Positions 33,397-44,550 of a stretch of DNA of 64,000 nucleotides are shown here, piece after piece (the stretch's first letter is position 1; each line of letters starts with the position of its first letter). Below the pieces are notes generated by a model, which searched no databases, was not told where the DNA came from, and worked only from the letters and a program-made list of their open reading frames with translations. The position numbers and the translations under genes are program-made. The DNA is taken from assembly GCA_029582165.1 (NCBI GenBank), contig CM055877.1:8857855-8921854 (forward strand), given 5' to 3'. The stretch comes from Portulaca oleracea. Its lineage: Eukaryota; Streptophyta; Magnoliopsida; Caryophyllales; Portulacaceae.

Positions 33397-36300
33397 ATGT
33401 CTCTTCTCCCAACTCCATCCTCCCTCCTACTCCCCACCAAATCCAAAACCCCCTCTGCAAATCTCCATTACCCAAAACCCCCTTCAAATCTCTCCCTCCT
33501 CAACTCTCACTTTTTCCCCTCCTTTTCTCGGCGGCGGCGTCCTTCTAGAACCTTCTCGAACCGCCCCAGATTCCCGGGCTTCTCCGATGGCCTCGGCAAG
33601 GTCGGCAAAGAGCTCGGCCGGGCCGCCGAGATCGCAAACGACGTCGTTTCCGGCGACCCCGGCAAGGCTATCGGCGATGTTAAGGATGAGGCGGGCCGGG
33701 TGAAGGACGACGTCGGCGAGGTTGTTTCCGGCATCTTCGGCCGCCGGAAGGATAAGGACGAGGTGGGCCAGGTCTCCGGCGATGTTTCCGGCGAGGTGGA
33801 GGGTGAAGCGGGCGAGGTGGGTGGAGTTTCCGGCGATAATGTCTCCAGCGACCCCAATAAGGCCGGCGGTGGTGTTAAGGGTGAAGTGGGTCGGGTCGGA
33901 GGAGTGGTCTCCGGCGTGTTCGCCGGCGCCGGCGGAGTAGTGTCCGGCATCGTCTCCGGTGAACCGGGAAAGGTGATGAGCGAAGTAAAGAAGGAGACTA
34001 CCCAGGTCGCCGGCGTTGTCTCTGACGTCATCGCCGCCGCACCAGAGAAGGTCATGGGCGAGATTAAACAGACGACCCAGGTCACCGGCGCTGGCGCAGA
34101 CGATATGGGGAGCAGGGAGAAGAAGGGTCAATCTGGCGGAATAATCTCCGGCGTTGTCGCCGGAGCAGGTGGAGTAGTCTCCGGCATCGTCGCCGGCGCG
34201 CCCGACAAGGTCATCGGCGAGATAAAGAAGGAGACCACCCAGATCACCAGCATCGCATCCGACGCCGTCGCCGGAGCTCCGGGAAAGGTCGTCAGCGAGA
34301 TTAAAAAGGACACGGCCCAGGTCACCCAGATCGCCTCCGACGTCGCCGGCGCAGGCGGGATAGTCTCCGACGTCGTCTCCAACGCCGTCTCCGGCACAGT
34401 CGGGACAGTCTCCGACGCCGTCACCGGCGCACCCGACAAAATTATCACCGAGATAAAGAAAGAATCCACCCAGGTGACCCAGATCGCCTCCGACGTTGCC
34501 GGAGCACCTGGCAAGGCCGCGGAACTCGCCGGCGCCGTCGTGGCCAACGCCCCCGACATGGTGGTCGGCGAGATAAAGTCCGACGTGGGGCGGGCCACCC
34601 AGATCGCCACCGACGTCGTGACCGGAAGGCCTGACAAGGTGATCGGCGACATCGCCGGCGAGGTGGGAAGGGTCGGCGGGATAGTCTCCGGCGTTATTTC
34701 CGGCGATGGAGCTCTGCGGAAGAAGCTGGACAGCATGGAGCTGAAGAAGGCGCTGGTGGATACAGTCAAGGGGACGAATTTAGGGTTTGGGGCGTCGCCG
34801 GAGGTCCGGGCGGAGGTGGCGGAGCTCGTGGCGAAGCTGGAGATGGTGAACCCGAACCCGGATCCGATTGAGAATACGGGTCTGCTTGATGGCAACTGGG
34901 TTTTGGTGTGAGTCTTCTTCTTCCCCTGTTTTTGGTTTCAATTTGATTATTGATTGTTTGATTACTTGACTTGAGTGGTTGAGCCTATCAATTCTTTATG
35001 GGTCTTTGTGTTATTAATTAATGATGATGGTGGACTGAAAGGTAAGATTTTGCAAGTCTCAAATTTGAGTAATTTATGTATTATAACTCTTTGTAGTATT
35101 TGCTCTGATTGGCCACATGATCAAATAAATTTGATTGACCCATCATAATGTAGTGGAACTGTGGAAGAGGCTTAGAGGAAGATTTTGCTTTTATCCTTGG
35201 CAATCTAAACTGAAAAAGTAGATCTTTGTTCAGTTATTCATATTATAGACACATGAATGCATACTAAAATTTACTCATATGATGAAGTGGGTAAAAAGTG
35301 ATGTGAAGGTATCTACTCCCTCCGTTCCATATTAATTGTCATAATTTTAACTTTAACAGTCTCCAATGTTACTCTTGATTGATAATTTCTTCCATAATAT
35401 ATTATTAACAATTGCAATATTATACTTTTATGATAGTATTTTTCGTCACGAATATAATGGTGGTAATTTTATATAGCAACTCATTGTATATATTAAGAAA
35501 TTTATGGTCAAAATTTTTGAAATTTGACCGCATAATTTCCAAAGACGACAGTTAATATGGAACGGAGGGAGTATTTGGTATATTGGTGTATGCCTGCTTG
35601 TGCCCAGTTTGGATAGAATTGAAGATTTTAGATTTGAATTTGACTTGATTGGTTTGGAAGTGAGATTCTGCACTTAAATGATAAAATTTAAATGTTCCTC
35701 AAAAGTAACAGTGTGAAGATAGTTAGGTTTTGCATAAACAACAACCACCTCCAAGGGGAACAGGTTTTATATATTTATGAAAAATTATCAAGGTATTCTT
35801 AGTAGTAGTATGATATTGTGATTTGTGAGTTGTCCATTCATGGCCTTTTCTCTTCGGCATATTTTGAATCAACTCATTGTGAAACTTATTCATCTCAACT
35901 TATTCTGAATTGATTTTCCGAACATATTATGAAGTGAACTTATTCCCCCGGTGCTCGTCTTCCCCCACTGGAATGTAACAACAGGTACACGGCGTATTCA
36001 GAACTGTTGCCTCTTCTTGCAATCGGGTCTACACCGGTGTTGAAAGTTGACAAAATAACACAAGACATCGACACCAGAAACCAGACTGTGGCGAACTCAG
36101 TGACATTGTCCAGCGGCATCCTCTCATTTACATTCAGTGCATCTGCTTCCTTTCAAGTTCAAACCTCTTCAAGAATACAGGTTCTAAACTCTAAACTAAC
36201 CCCTCTTACCCTTTTAACCAAATATTGTCATTGTCTTTAATAATGTACACTTCTGTATTTGTTGTAGCTTTTGCAAGATTGTCATTTTAGGGTTACTATG

Positions 36301-37791
36301 GTTACTCCCTTTACATCACTCAAACTAGCACTGGCAAAATTTCGTCCGACCCGAATTGTCTGACCTGGAAAAAACCGGGTATGGATATAAATTTTTCGTC
36401 CGAATTTTGACATTGGCCGAATTGACCGAATATTCGGACATAGAATTTCCCTTTTTTCTATTGTCCGAATCCGATTTTTGCTTCGTCCAATTTGTCCGAC
36501 CCGGTTCGACCCGAAATAAAACCGGGTCCGGACATGAATTTCTCGTCCGAATTTTGACATTGTCCGAATTTGTCCGACCCGAATTTACCCAAACCCGAAT
36601 TTTTGCCAGCGCTAACTCAAACATAGAAGGTTACAGAACTAGTTTTACTTTTACGGGGTCTGTTTGAAAAGGATCCAACGTATAAACCATAGTTTTGCTC
36701 CCCACCCCACTTGGGTAAGGAGAAGCAATCCTTATGTTATGCATTGGCGGATCTTGGGCTAAGCCAAGGGTGACCACGGCCAACCGGTAAATCGAAAAAA
36801 AAAAATAATAATTCAGTATAATTTGGGATAAATGTTATGAATTTTTTTGTGTATCAGAAAATATAATAGTGTATTGGCTACCTCTAATAAGAAGACGTAG
36901 ATCCACCATTTATGTTATGGGCAATAGTTCAAGTCTCAACAGGGTCAAGAAGGTCTAGTCTTATAAAATGGGGATTGCTAAAGGGTGGGGTCATTAAAGG
37001 GTTGCATTATTAACTGACGGCCCGTTTAACAATGTTAAAGGTCAGTGAACAAGTCAGACTGGATCGACCTATGAATAACTCAAAATAAATAAGCTTTTTT
37101 ATATTATTTCAAATGCTAAACTTAGGTTATGTTCTTTGGTATGGTAAGTAAGGAAAAAGGTTAGGTAAGATAAGATAAAGTTGGGTAAGGAAAGGGAAAT
37201 AAAGAAGTGGATGTAAGTAAATGTCCCATCACGTATTTCTTTTTCATTTTTAAATAAATTTGTGAGTTAAATTTAAGAATTTTAAATATAAATTATGTAA
37301 AAACATGTTAGGAATCATGTGTAGGGTAGATTAAGGTAAGGTAAGTAATGACTAAAGATGGGTAAAATTTTAGTTCACCATCCAAAAGAATAGGTCATGA
37401 TTGTTAAGTATATTATTAATATTTCACATTAAACAATAATTATTATAACTGCCTTTTTTTTCTGTACAAACACTCCATTTTAACTGTAGCGTCAAACCTC
37501 AATGGGCTGACCTTAATCTGACTCGACCCTACATAGGTAATGGGTAGACCCTAATCCGACAAGGCTCGACCCCGTTGCTCACCCTTAGTTGAACGCAATA
37601 GATGGGAAAATTTTGACATGAGATCCAATTATTTCACTTTGATTGGGTCCAGGATGGGGATTGTACCAAACTCATTGATTCGGCCCTGTTCTTTTATGCG
37701 GTGTTTTGCGGTATGGTGCGGTATGGTGGGTGAAATTGTGGCGGGTATGGTAGAATCGTGGTGGGTTATTGGTATGTTGTGGTGAGTTTTT

Positions 37792-37862
<71 letters not shown>

Positions 37863-38081
37863 ATATACTACCTCCGTCCCTAAATAATTGTCCATTTGAC
37901 TAAACTTTGACCATTGATTACTCACAAATTACAATGAGTTACGATATGAAATTATCACCATTAGAAAGATATCATATTAAAAATTATAATGATATTAATT
38001 TTATATTGTACCTCATTGTAATTTGTGAGTAATCAACGGTCAAAATTTAGTCAAATGGACAATTATTTAGGGACAGAGGTA

Positions 38082-38132
<51 letters not shown>

Positions 38133-39058
38133 ATTGATAATTGTGAAAAAGGTATTGGAAAAAGTTGTGGTGGGTTGTGATGAATTGTGGTTGAATGGTA
38201 TATTGTGGTGAGTTGTGGCAAAGTGTGGTGGGCTGTGGCATCGCAGATTGCCAGCCCTAAAAAGAACAGAGCCTCGAATATTCATTAAAAAAGCTAAATA
38301 AAGTAGCATTTATATTATCTCAGTTCTATATTGGTTGATGTGGTGTGGGGATGAGGATAACTTTTTATTATAAGTGTAGCTAATAATTTATCAAGAAATG
38401 ACTTGTAACGAAATCATAGTAAAAAAGATCATTATTCATTTAAATATTCATTAAAACTCACCACAAATATGTGCATCTCGTTTTGTGCATCTCATAATTA
38501 AGTTATGGCAATACAGTCTCACGAAATACTTTTACTGTCCTATCCATGGAATGCTTGGAAACTGATTGTTTCAAGTTCAGATATTGAGATCATTTCCATT
38601 TTATTTATTTATTTATTTATTTTGTTGTTGCCTACAAAACAAAGTCTTGGCATATTTAGGAAACTTCCTGAATGGCTGAATGTGGTCCAAACATGGTAAC
38701 AAATTAGTTCATCAAACCGTGGTTGCAGGTTCAGTTCAAGGAAGCCATCTTCAAGCCTCCAGAGATCAAACCCCGGCTCGACGTCCCAGACAATGTGGAA
38801 GTCCTGGGCCAAAAGATCCCCCTGAGCCCGGTCCAGACGGTCCTGAACCCGGTCCAGCAAGTTCTGAGCCCGGTCCAAGATGCGGCGTCAAATATTTCGC
38901 AGTCACTACTAGGGCTGCCCTCTCTGAAACTGCCCATCCCGGGGGAGCGAACTGCGTCATGGTTGCTGGTCTCTTATCTTGATGAAAACCTAAGGATTTC
39001 AAGAGGAGATGGTGGGCTGTTTGTACTTGTGAAGGAAGGCAGTTCACTGTTTCTGTGA
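33397..39058 (+). CDS. FBN2: Fibrillin/PAP plastid lipid-associated protein, FBN2 type (exons 33397-34907, 35985-36180, 38729-39058)
   Basis: Predicted 678-aa protein. Fibrillins bind plastid lipids, mainly at plastoglobules and thylakoids, and help in stress protection; that role is family knowledge. The ATG at 33397 begins a Ser/Pro-rich, acid-poor transit-like N-terminus (MSLLPTPSSLLLPTKSK) with an Arg cluster at about 46-49. Residues 447-678 are the PAP domain: ELKKALVDTVKGTNLGF, VRAEVAELVAKLE, LLDGNWVLVYTAYSELLPLL, VQFKEAIFKPPEIKPRLD and the family tail YLDENLRISRGDGGLFVLVK. Splice junctions GT|GTGAGT, AACAG|G, CAG|GTTC and TTGCAG|GTT keep frame (phases 2 and 0). The odd part is residues about 62-445, a Gly/Val/Ala/Lys repeat region (units like GAPDKVIGEIKKETTQVT) not known to me in fibrillins, which makes the protein nearly twice the usual length. 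Introns hold several MITEs. Confidence 0.88.
33580..34730 (+). repeat. Degenerate in-frame repeat inside the FBN2-like exon 1
   Basis: GC-rich DNA coding for repeated modules of about 25-30 residues: GDPGKAIGDVKDEAGRVKDD, GEPGKVMSEVKKETTQVAG, GAPDKVIGEIKKETTQITS, GAPGKVVSEIKKDTAQVTQ, GAPDKIITEIKKESTQVTQ, GRPDKVIGDIAGEVGRVGG. The modules alternate a Gly/Val-rich hydrophobic turn with a charged helix, reminiscent of LEA-type repeats. It is fully open in frame despite divergence between units, which argues for selection on the protein. Confidence 0.85.
35316..35571. mobile_element. Stowaway MITE in FBN2-like intron 1
   Basis: 256 bp, CTCCCTCCGTTCCATATTAA ... TTAATATGGAACGGAGGGAG, flanked by TA on both sides. 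Same family as 59546-59802. Confidence 0.92.
36326..36614. mobile_element. hAT MITE in FBN2-like intron 2
   Basis: 289 bp with ends TAGCACTGGCAAAA and TTTTTGCCAGCGCTA. ACTCAAAC flanks both sides (36318-36325 and 36615-36622), a perfect 8-bp TSD as expected for hAT. The inside is full of TCCGAC/GGGTCGGA-like repeats. Confidence 0.88.
36742..36909. mobile_element. Small TIR element with 10-bp TSD in FBN2-like intron 2
   Basis: 168 bp with short inverted ends CATTGGCGGATC and GATCCACCAT. TTATGTTATG occurs directly on both sides, a perfect 10-bp TSD, suggesting a Mutator-like MITE. The TIR is short, so the superfamily is uncertain. Confidence 0.7.
37128..37372. mobile_element. Probable MITE with GTTCTTTGGTATGG ends
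   Basis: The left end (TATGTTCTTTGGTATGGTAAG) and right end (CACCATCCAAAAGAATAGG) are inverted relatives. A similar pair of ends bounds 44208-44428. The TSD is not clear. Confidence 0.45.
37682..38273. mobile_element. TIR element (GGCCCTGTTCTTTT ends) hosting TA repeats and a Stowaway
   Basis: Left GGCCCTGTTCTTTTATGCGG and right TAAAAAGAACAGAGCC are inverted, and the arms are rich in GTGGTGGG-like words. (TA)n runs at 37793-37850 and 38083-38128 flank an inner Stowaway. The TSD is not resolved. Confidence 0.55.
37868..38082. mobile_element. Stowaway MITE inside a TA microsatellite
   Basis: 215 bp, CTACCTCCGTCCCTAAATAA ... TTATTTAGGGACAGAGGTAG, with TA at both borders and TA repeats beyond. 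It lies in FBN2-like intron 2. Confidence 0.9.
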
Positions 39059-39965
39059 GCAGTATATGGTTACATACAGCCCTTTTGTTATGCAGCTTTG
39101 TGGGTATTTGGTATACTTGTAAAGATTTTGAAGGGTTTGTGTTTTAAGGGGGAATTTGCTTGCCTTTTTTGTGTGAGAAATTCCCCCCTCTATAGGCTAT
39201 AGTTTGTATAAAGGGATTGATACAGATTTGAGATGGTTTTGCTGCCATGAGAAATATGAATGAATAACTGGCAGAACTTATTACATTTGTTTGAATCTTG
39301 TTCAGGTTGGATTAGTTACGCTTTGGGTCATGTTCGGATCAACACGGCTTGTACCTAGCAATTGGGTCATTTGGGTAGGATTCAGGCTGGTCCCATTTGG
39401 GTTGAGTCAATTTGGGTGAACAAGGTTCGAGTTGTGTCGGGTTTGGGTTGGGTCGAACTGATTTCAGGTCACTTTATTTTTTTGTCAGATAAAATTATCT
39501 TTAGAAAAGCCAACTTTGATGAAAGGTAAATTCGGATCAAGTCGGATCAGTTTGTGTCCCTTTGGGTTCAAGTCCATTTCCGGTAAATTGTTCCTGGCAT
39601 TTTTGGGTCAAGGTTTGGTTCGTGTTGGACCCTGAATTATTGTCAGGGCTAACTGAAACAAAGAAGCAATTTTTACACCAATTATCAGGCATGCCAATAA
39701 AGTTGACAAATTAGAGGATCATAGGAAGCATTCTACAAGACGAACTATGTTAATGTTAGTGATGCATACATGTACTAGACTAGGCTCTCTTCCAACAATG
39801 GTGATGTGTCCATAAGCTTCAAATAGATGTTACTTTTATGGTTCATCTTCTGCTGCTTATTTTGGACGGAACAACCATCTTCAAATAATAGCACAAGCAT
39901 GTTGATACTTCATCACAGCAAATTTGCCCGTTCGAAGTAATAATGCTGTTGCAGGTGTGGGGGGA
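39059..39965. other. FBN2-like 3' region and convergent intergenic DNA
   Basis: The 3' UTR of the FBN2-like gene probably ends near 39250-39290 (ATGAATGAATAACTGG). Positions 39300-39640 are a GGGTC/GGGTT-rich dispersed repeat related to 31900-33235. The 3' UTR of the minus-strand IES6 gene should occupy the last part. No further gene is seen. Confidence 0.5.
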
Positions 39966-40910
39966 TTACTTGAGGACCACGGCAGCATTTCTTAGAGCCA
40001 GGTAACGCTGCACATACTCGTTAGGGAGTGATCTTATGAGCTTGAAAACCTCCGCATTTGCATATCGCAAGTTGGTTCTTGGATCGTGATATGGCGCCTG
40101 CATCAACAGCAAAATATCAGATAACTGATGAAATTAAGTGTTTTGGTTAAAGGTGTTAGTATAACTCTAAGGACGAGAAACTCAAAAGAGAAATTTCATA
40201 ACAAGTTAGCACCAGGTTTTAACGTATCATAGACCGACAACCAACTATTTAAGCTTGCAACTCATCCTCCCAAACCTCTCAGAATGCTCTGAATTTTCCT
40301 CCAAACGCAAGCATGCTGGCTTCATTGGCACAAATCACATAAAATTTGGACCCTAATTCCCAAATAGCTAAATGGGCATTGGTGGCAGTATAAACTGCAC
40401 ACTATAATGTACACAACTTGTTCAGAATACCAATGGATCCCCAAAAAACCGCATGCATAAGCGCGACGAATTCATAGATACCATCTTATAATTTTGCAGA
40501 GTGGTTAGGCCAAAAGACAGGAAGTGAGGAACCATCAGTACTGGTCATTAACCACCCTAAAACATTTTGAGGGGTAAACAAAAGCAAAGTTACAATTTCA
40601 CAATGCCTATCACATTTCCCCATATTTGTCAAAAACCATTAATCTCAGCAGTAACAAGAGGTGTACTTTATCGTATAATACCCCAAGAGCCATCTAAAGC
40701 AATCCAAGGAACCTTCAAGTACTCCTAGAGCATTTTAATGGCTGAAAGCCTGAAATGTGTTCAACAAATATGGGGCCGAAAGCCAATCATTTATGTAGAC
40801 TCAGTTCGACCATCAGGCAATATTTTTTAGATGTTAGATTGCCCCTGCATTGGGCAGCCCCCAGACCAAGAAGAATGGAGGTTTTTAGTCGGCGACAATC
40901 TAATTGTAGA

Positions 40911-40957
<47 letters not shown>

Positions 40958-43055
40958 AAAAGCATTTCAGCCATTGCTCTTGCTTTGAGGGGTCAAGAGG
41001 AGCATCTAAGCACCATTTGACTTCTTGAACTTTCATCCAAGAATCACCAAAACCAATGTATATTATATACAAGCCTTAAAACATTTTGTGGGATAAAGTT
41101 TGGTCAAATTAACTCTTTGATATTGGAGATCTTTGATGAACCTCTAACATTTTCTCAAAACTGAAAAGAAAGATGAAGAAACTTTCCTGGACCAACTACA
41201 CAAACTCCTGGAACAGTTGGTTCTACCTTGAATAGGAGTTCACTAGTAGTACATAACCTTGCCGTGAGCAAGGAAGGAAAGGCGCATTGGGTCTCAGTTA
41301 GCTGTAGGCAACCGCACCTCAACAAACATTCATTTTACCTGCGGAGAGACTAATTCCAATCGACCTACTCGCATCACTTCTAATCGGACCACAGTGACTA
41401 ATTCTAATAAACCTTATTTGTGCACAAAAAAGGACAAAGCAAACCAGTTCAATATTCGAACAAAGTATCATATCACTCATGACATCAACTTATCAACTTT
41501 GACGCAAGAAGTCATAAATATTCATGCGACAATGGTTCTAAACTTTCTGACAAAAAGAAGGTAAAGTTCCGAATGAGTTAAAGCTAAAGTTAGCTTCCTC
41601 TCATCTCAACAATTCCAATTTAAAAGGACTAACGTTAAGTTGAGGGGTCAAAAAGAGTTACCTCATATCCTGTAATATCACAAATTCTCTTGGGGGGATG
41701 CATAGAAGGTGGTGTTTCAATATTGACATCTGGAACACAAAACCAATCATGAGTAAAATTACACCTAGAGAACCAATTCAGTACAATTAAGCTGCTCAAA
41801 GATAAAGTTACAAACACGAATTAATTCACAAATAAGTAAGTACCCATAAAGTCTATCCATAGGTTTGCTCACAAAAACAGTGCGTTATCCAGTATACTCA
41901 CAGGGTCACAGCTCCCTCAAACACCCATCTTCTTTTATTAAAAGAAAGCCTTCTTCCTTTATCACTAATGCAGTGAAACAGGTTTACTCTTTCATCCAGT
42001 AGCTATAGTTTTTATTCCAAAAGAATCCCATAAATGAAGAATTTTCATCCCTAGATTCAAAACCAAAAAATCCCATAAAACCCAAAAAAAATTAGAAACT
42101 CAAATCCTCTTCAACATGTATTCACAGTAGCAATTGTTCCTCTCCAGAAAGTCACAAGTTATTCCCAAATAATCCCCCAAAAAAGAAGCAAGTTTATAAC
42201 CTAACTCAAAAGCAAGATGTATGTGAATATTGATAAGCTTTTCAACACATGAAGAAGCCTACAGCTTTGTCAACCAGATCCATCGACATTTGCACTCAGC
42301 TTTTTCCCAACAAAATCATTGATTTCCTACATTGCATAGAGTAGCACTAAGTTCTTCCAAATAAATCATAAGTTGTTCCAAAACAATGCCATAATTGAAG
42401 CATTTCATCCCTAAGTTCAGTACCAAAAAATCACACAAACCCAAAATATTTTAGAAACTGAAATCTTCTTCAACATATACTCAGAGCAGCAATTTTAGAA
42501 ACTCAAATCTTCTTCAACATATACTCAGTACACACTACACAGTAGCAATTATTCCTCTCCAACATATCCCACAAAAAAGAAGCATTTGCTATCACCAAAT
42601 TCAAAAACAAGGAAGAAACCCACAAAACCCTTCAACCAAACACACAAATTACACAGAAAAAATATCAAGTGTTGCAGGGGTGAACGAAATGAAATGACTG
42701 AATCGGAAGGGGGGCTTACAATTGGGATGATGAAACCCTAAACCCTAAATCCCACAAAAAAGAAGCAACTTTTATCACCAAATTGAAAAGCAAGGAAGAA
42801 ACCCAGAAAACCCTCAAACCAAACACACAAATTACACAGAAAAATCGAGAATTGAGTGAATCAGAAGAAGGTGAGCTTACAATTGGGTTGATCAGGAGGG
42901 TAGTTCTGGAAATTTTCAGCCTGAAGAATCTGCTTGAGATGCTTCCAATGGCGAGACCTAGATTGACCCTTGGGATATTTCTGGTACGTCTGAACCTTCT
43001 TGAAGCTGAAGTGTGTTGGCAAAACAAGCTCAGCCTCCACCACTTCTCTCTCCAT
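39966..43055 (-). CDS. IES6: INO80 chromatin-remodelling complex subunit IES6/INO80C (exons 42881-43055, 41662-41729, 39966-40097)
   Basis: Predicted 124-aa nuclear protein of the INO80 nucleosome-remodelling complex. Exon 1 begins at the minus-strand ATG 43055 ([20 protein letters not shown]) and includes [18 protein letters not shown] and [10 protein letters not shown]. Exon 2 gives [20 protein letters not shown]. Exon 3 gives the YL1 C-terminal domain core [20 protein letters not shown] and ends with [19 protein letters not shown] Tyr codon is split across exons 1 and 2 (T|AT), intron 2 is phase 0, and all borders have GT and AG. The order ICD-TG-(A)PY-DP-TN-RYA matches the plant family at full length. 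The promoter should lie right of 43055, where a TA repeat and a hAT-like element sit within 320 bp. Confidence 0.92.
40911..40957. repeat. (TA)n(TG)n microsatellite in IES6 intron 2
   Basis: TA repeat changing to TG repeat; the short ORFs across it are artefacts. Confidence 0.95.
42219..42350 (-). pseudogene. Decayed copy of DPM2 exon 1 and leader within IES6 intron 1
   Basis: From the minus-strand ATG at 42283 it reads [13 protein letters not shown] and then TGA, matching DPM2 exon 1 (MDLADRAVGLFLCC, 47031) with a premature stop. Similarity continues into the region 5' of the ATG (TTGCACTC...GATTTCCTACATTGCATAGAG, compared with 47032-47095). It has no second exon nearby and is probably a duplication fragment. 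Confidence 0.85.
42567..42890. repeat. Tandem duplication at the IES6 exon 1 / intron 1 border
   Basis: Two copies about 182 bp apart (42567-42728 and 42749-42890), both running from ATCCCACAAAAAAGAAGCA to the GCTTACAATTGGG splice region. The outer copy thus contains a decoy of the exon end and 5' splice site (near 42718). Confidence 0.8.
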
Positions 43056-43289
43056 TACTCCGATTTCCGGTCGCCGGAAATCCGTCGGAAACCACCGGAA
43101 AATCTCGAGAAGATTCAACGGACACGAAACTGCCCACCTGGGCTGAACTGGGCTGTTCTCGAACTCGAGTCTCTGTTAACAGTTTTTTGCTTAGCAACTT
43201 TGTTTGCAATTTTCCCACTAAAACCAATTGTGCATTTTGTTTCTAACTTTTTCGTTTTTCTTCAAAAATACAATTTTTCTTTTTTTTAA

Positions 43290-43333
<44 letters not shown>

Positions 43334-43367
43334 GTTAGTAGTCCACAGTTGGGCCCACTCCCACCCT
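43056..43367. other. Upstream region of IES6 with TA repeat
   Basis: Presumed 5' UTR and promoter. A (TA)n run occupies 43293-43331. No core promoter element could be assigned with confidence. Confidence 0.5.
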
Positions 43368-43986
43368 TAGGGATGACAATAGGGTCGGGTTCAGAGTGGG
43401 TAGAATCGAACCCTTACTCTAACCATATTTAGCGGGTATAAAATATGAGTACCCTTACCCTTACCCACCAGGTAGTACGAGTATAACAGGTATAATTCGA
43501 GTATAATTGAAGATTAAATTATACAACCTGTTTTATAACTCTATGGACAAATTAATGAGTTATTTCGGATATAATCATATTAGCGCATCAAAAGAAAATC
43601 TTATTTGAAGATTCCTATTAGAAAGAAGAAAATTGGACAACTATCATACTAAAATACATTTAATATGTTAATATACCAGCCTTTACCCAGCCCAAAAAAA
43701 TGAGTATAGGTGATAAAATTTTATAGCAAATATGATGGTTACAAAACTCAACAAATTACCTATAAACGCAAATATTAATATATATCCGCATCGCAATAAT
43801 AAATAATCAACGATAGTTTTTTTTTGTTTTATAGGTATTCGGGGCGGGGCGGGTAGGGTAGGGTATCCATCAAGTAAAGATGAGTAACCATCACCCTACC
43901 CTTACCCGTTTTTTCTAAAATATATCACCCATAACGGGTCGGGTAAAAGCAGGTACCCATATATTCGGGTTCTGTTACCATCCCTA
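43368..43986. mobile_element. hAT-like element with TAGGGATG ends
   Basis: 619 bp with TAGGGATGACAAT on the left and TTACCATCCCTA on the right, the same termini as 44551-45566. Inside are GGGTAGGG/ACCCTACCC arms. An 8-bp TSD is not evident here, so the border could be slightly off or the TSD decayed. Confidence 0.65.
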
Positions 43987-44550
43987 CGGCCACCCAACAC
44001 CCACAACATTCCCAAATTAGTAAGAATGTTTACCCCAAGATTTGAACCTTAGAGGGAGGGGATAGGAGGCGCAGTCTGGTTGTAAGGCCTAGTCGACTTT
44101 CTTCAAAAAATCATGTTAATCTAAATAGTTGAAAGAAAAAGAAATAGTTTTCCAACTTAGATTATAATGGATTAAAAAAAATGTCTCACTAAGTCTCATA
44201 TTTAAGCTCTATTCTTTAGAATGATATGATCAAGTTAGATTTGGTAAAGTAAGGAAAACAAAGGAAAGTTAAGGATAAATTTTGTGGGAGGTAAGTTAGT
44301 GTGTGGTAAAGGTATTTTATTATTGAAATGTTAACTTTGGTTTGAGTGTTTTTAAAGAATTTGGTAAGATAAGATAAGGTAAGATTAGACAATGATAAAT
44401 CTAACTTACCACTCTATAGAACTGGGCCTTAGCAGTCTTGCTCCAATGAGTGTTTGAATCTTTTGTTTGTATGCATTTTGCTGTTTCAATTGTCGTTTTT
44501 TCTTTTGTGTGTGACTGTATGTGGTATCTTGCAATTGTTTTCCTTTGCAT
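43987..44550. other. Intergenic DNA with a possible MITE
   Basis: 44208-44428 has inverted ends (CTCTATTCTTTAGAATGATA and CACTCTATAGAACTGGGCC) like the element at 37128-37372. The rest holds nothing I recognise. Confidence 0.45.

Noticed and set aside
33484..34895. Long antisense ORFs (215, 192 and 255 codons) opposite the FBN2-like exon 1
   Set aside because: They are shadows of the GC-rich repeat; the Pro/Thr/Ser-rich text has no start context or family, and the sense strand is clearly coding.
28954..41028. ORFs with IYIYIYIY or HTHTHT stretches
   Set aside because: Translated TA/TG microsatellites.
44040..44090. SINE-like B box on the minus strand (AGGTTCAAATCTTGG)
   Set aside because: No convincing A box, tail or TSD; kept only as a possibility.
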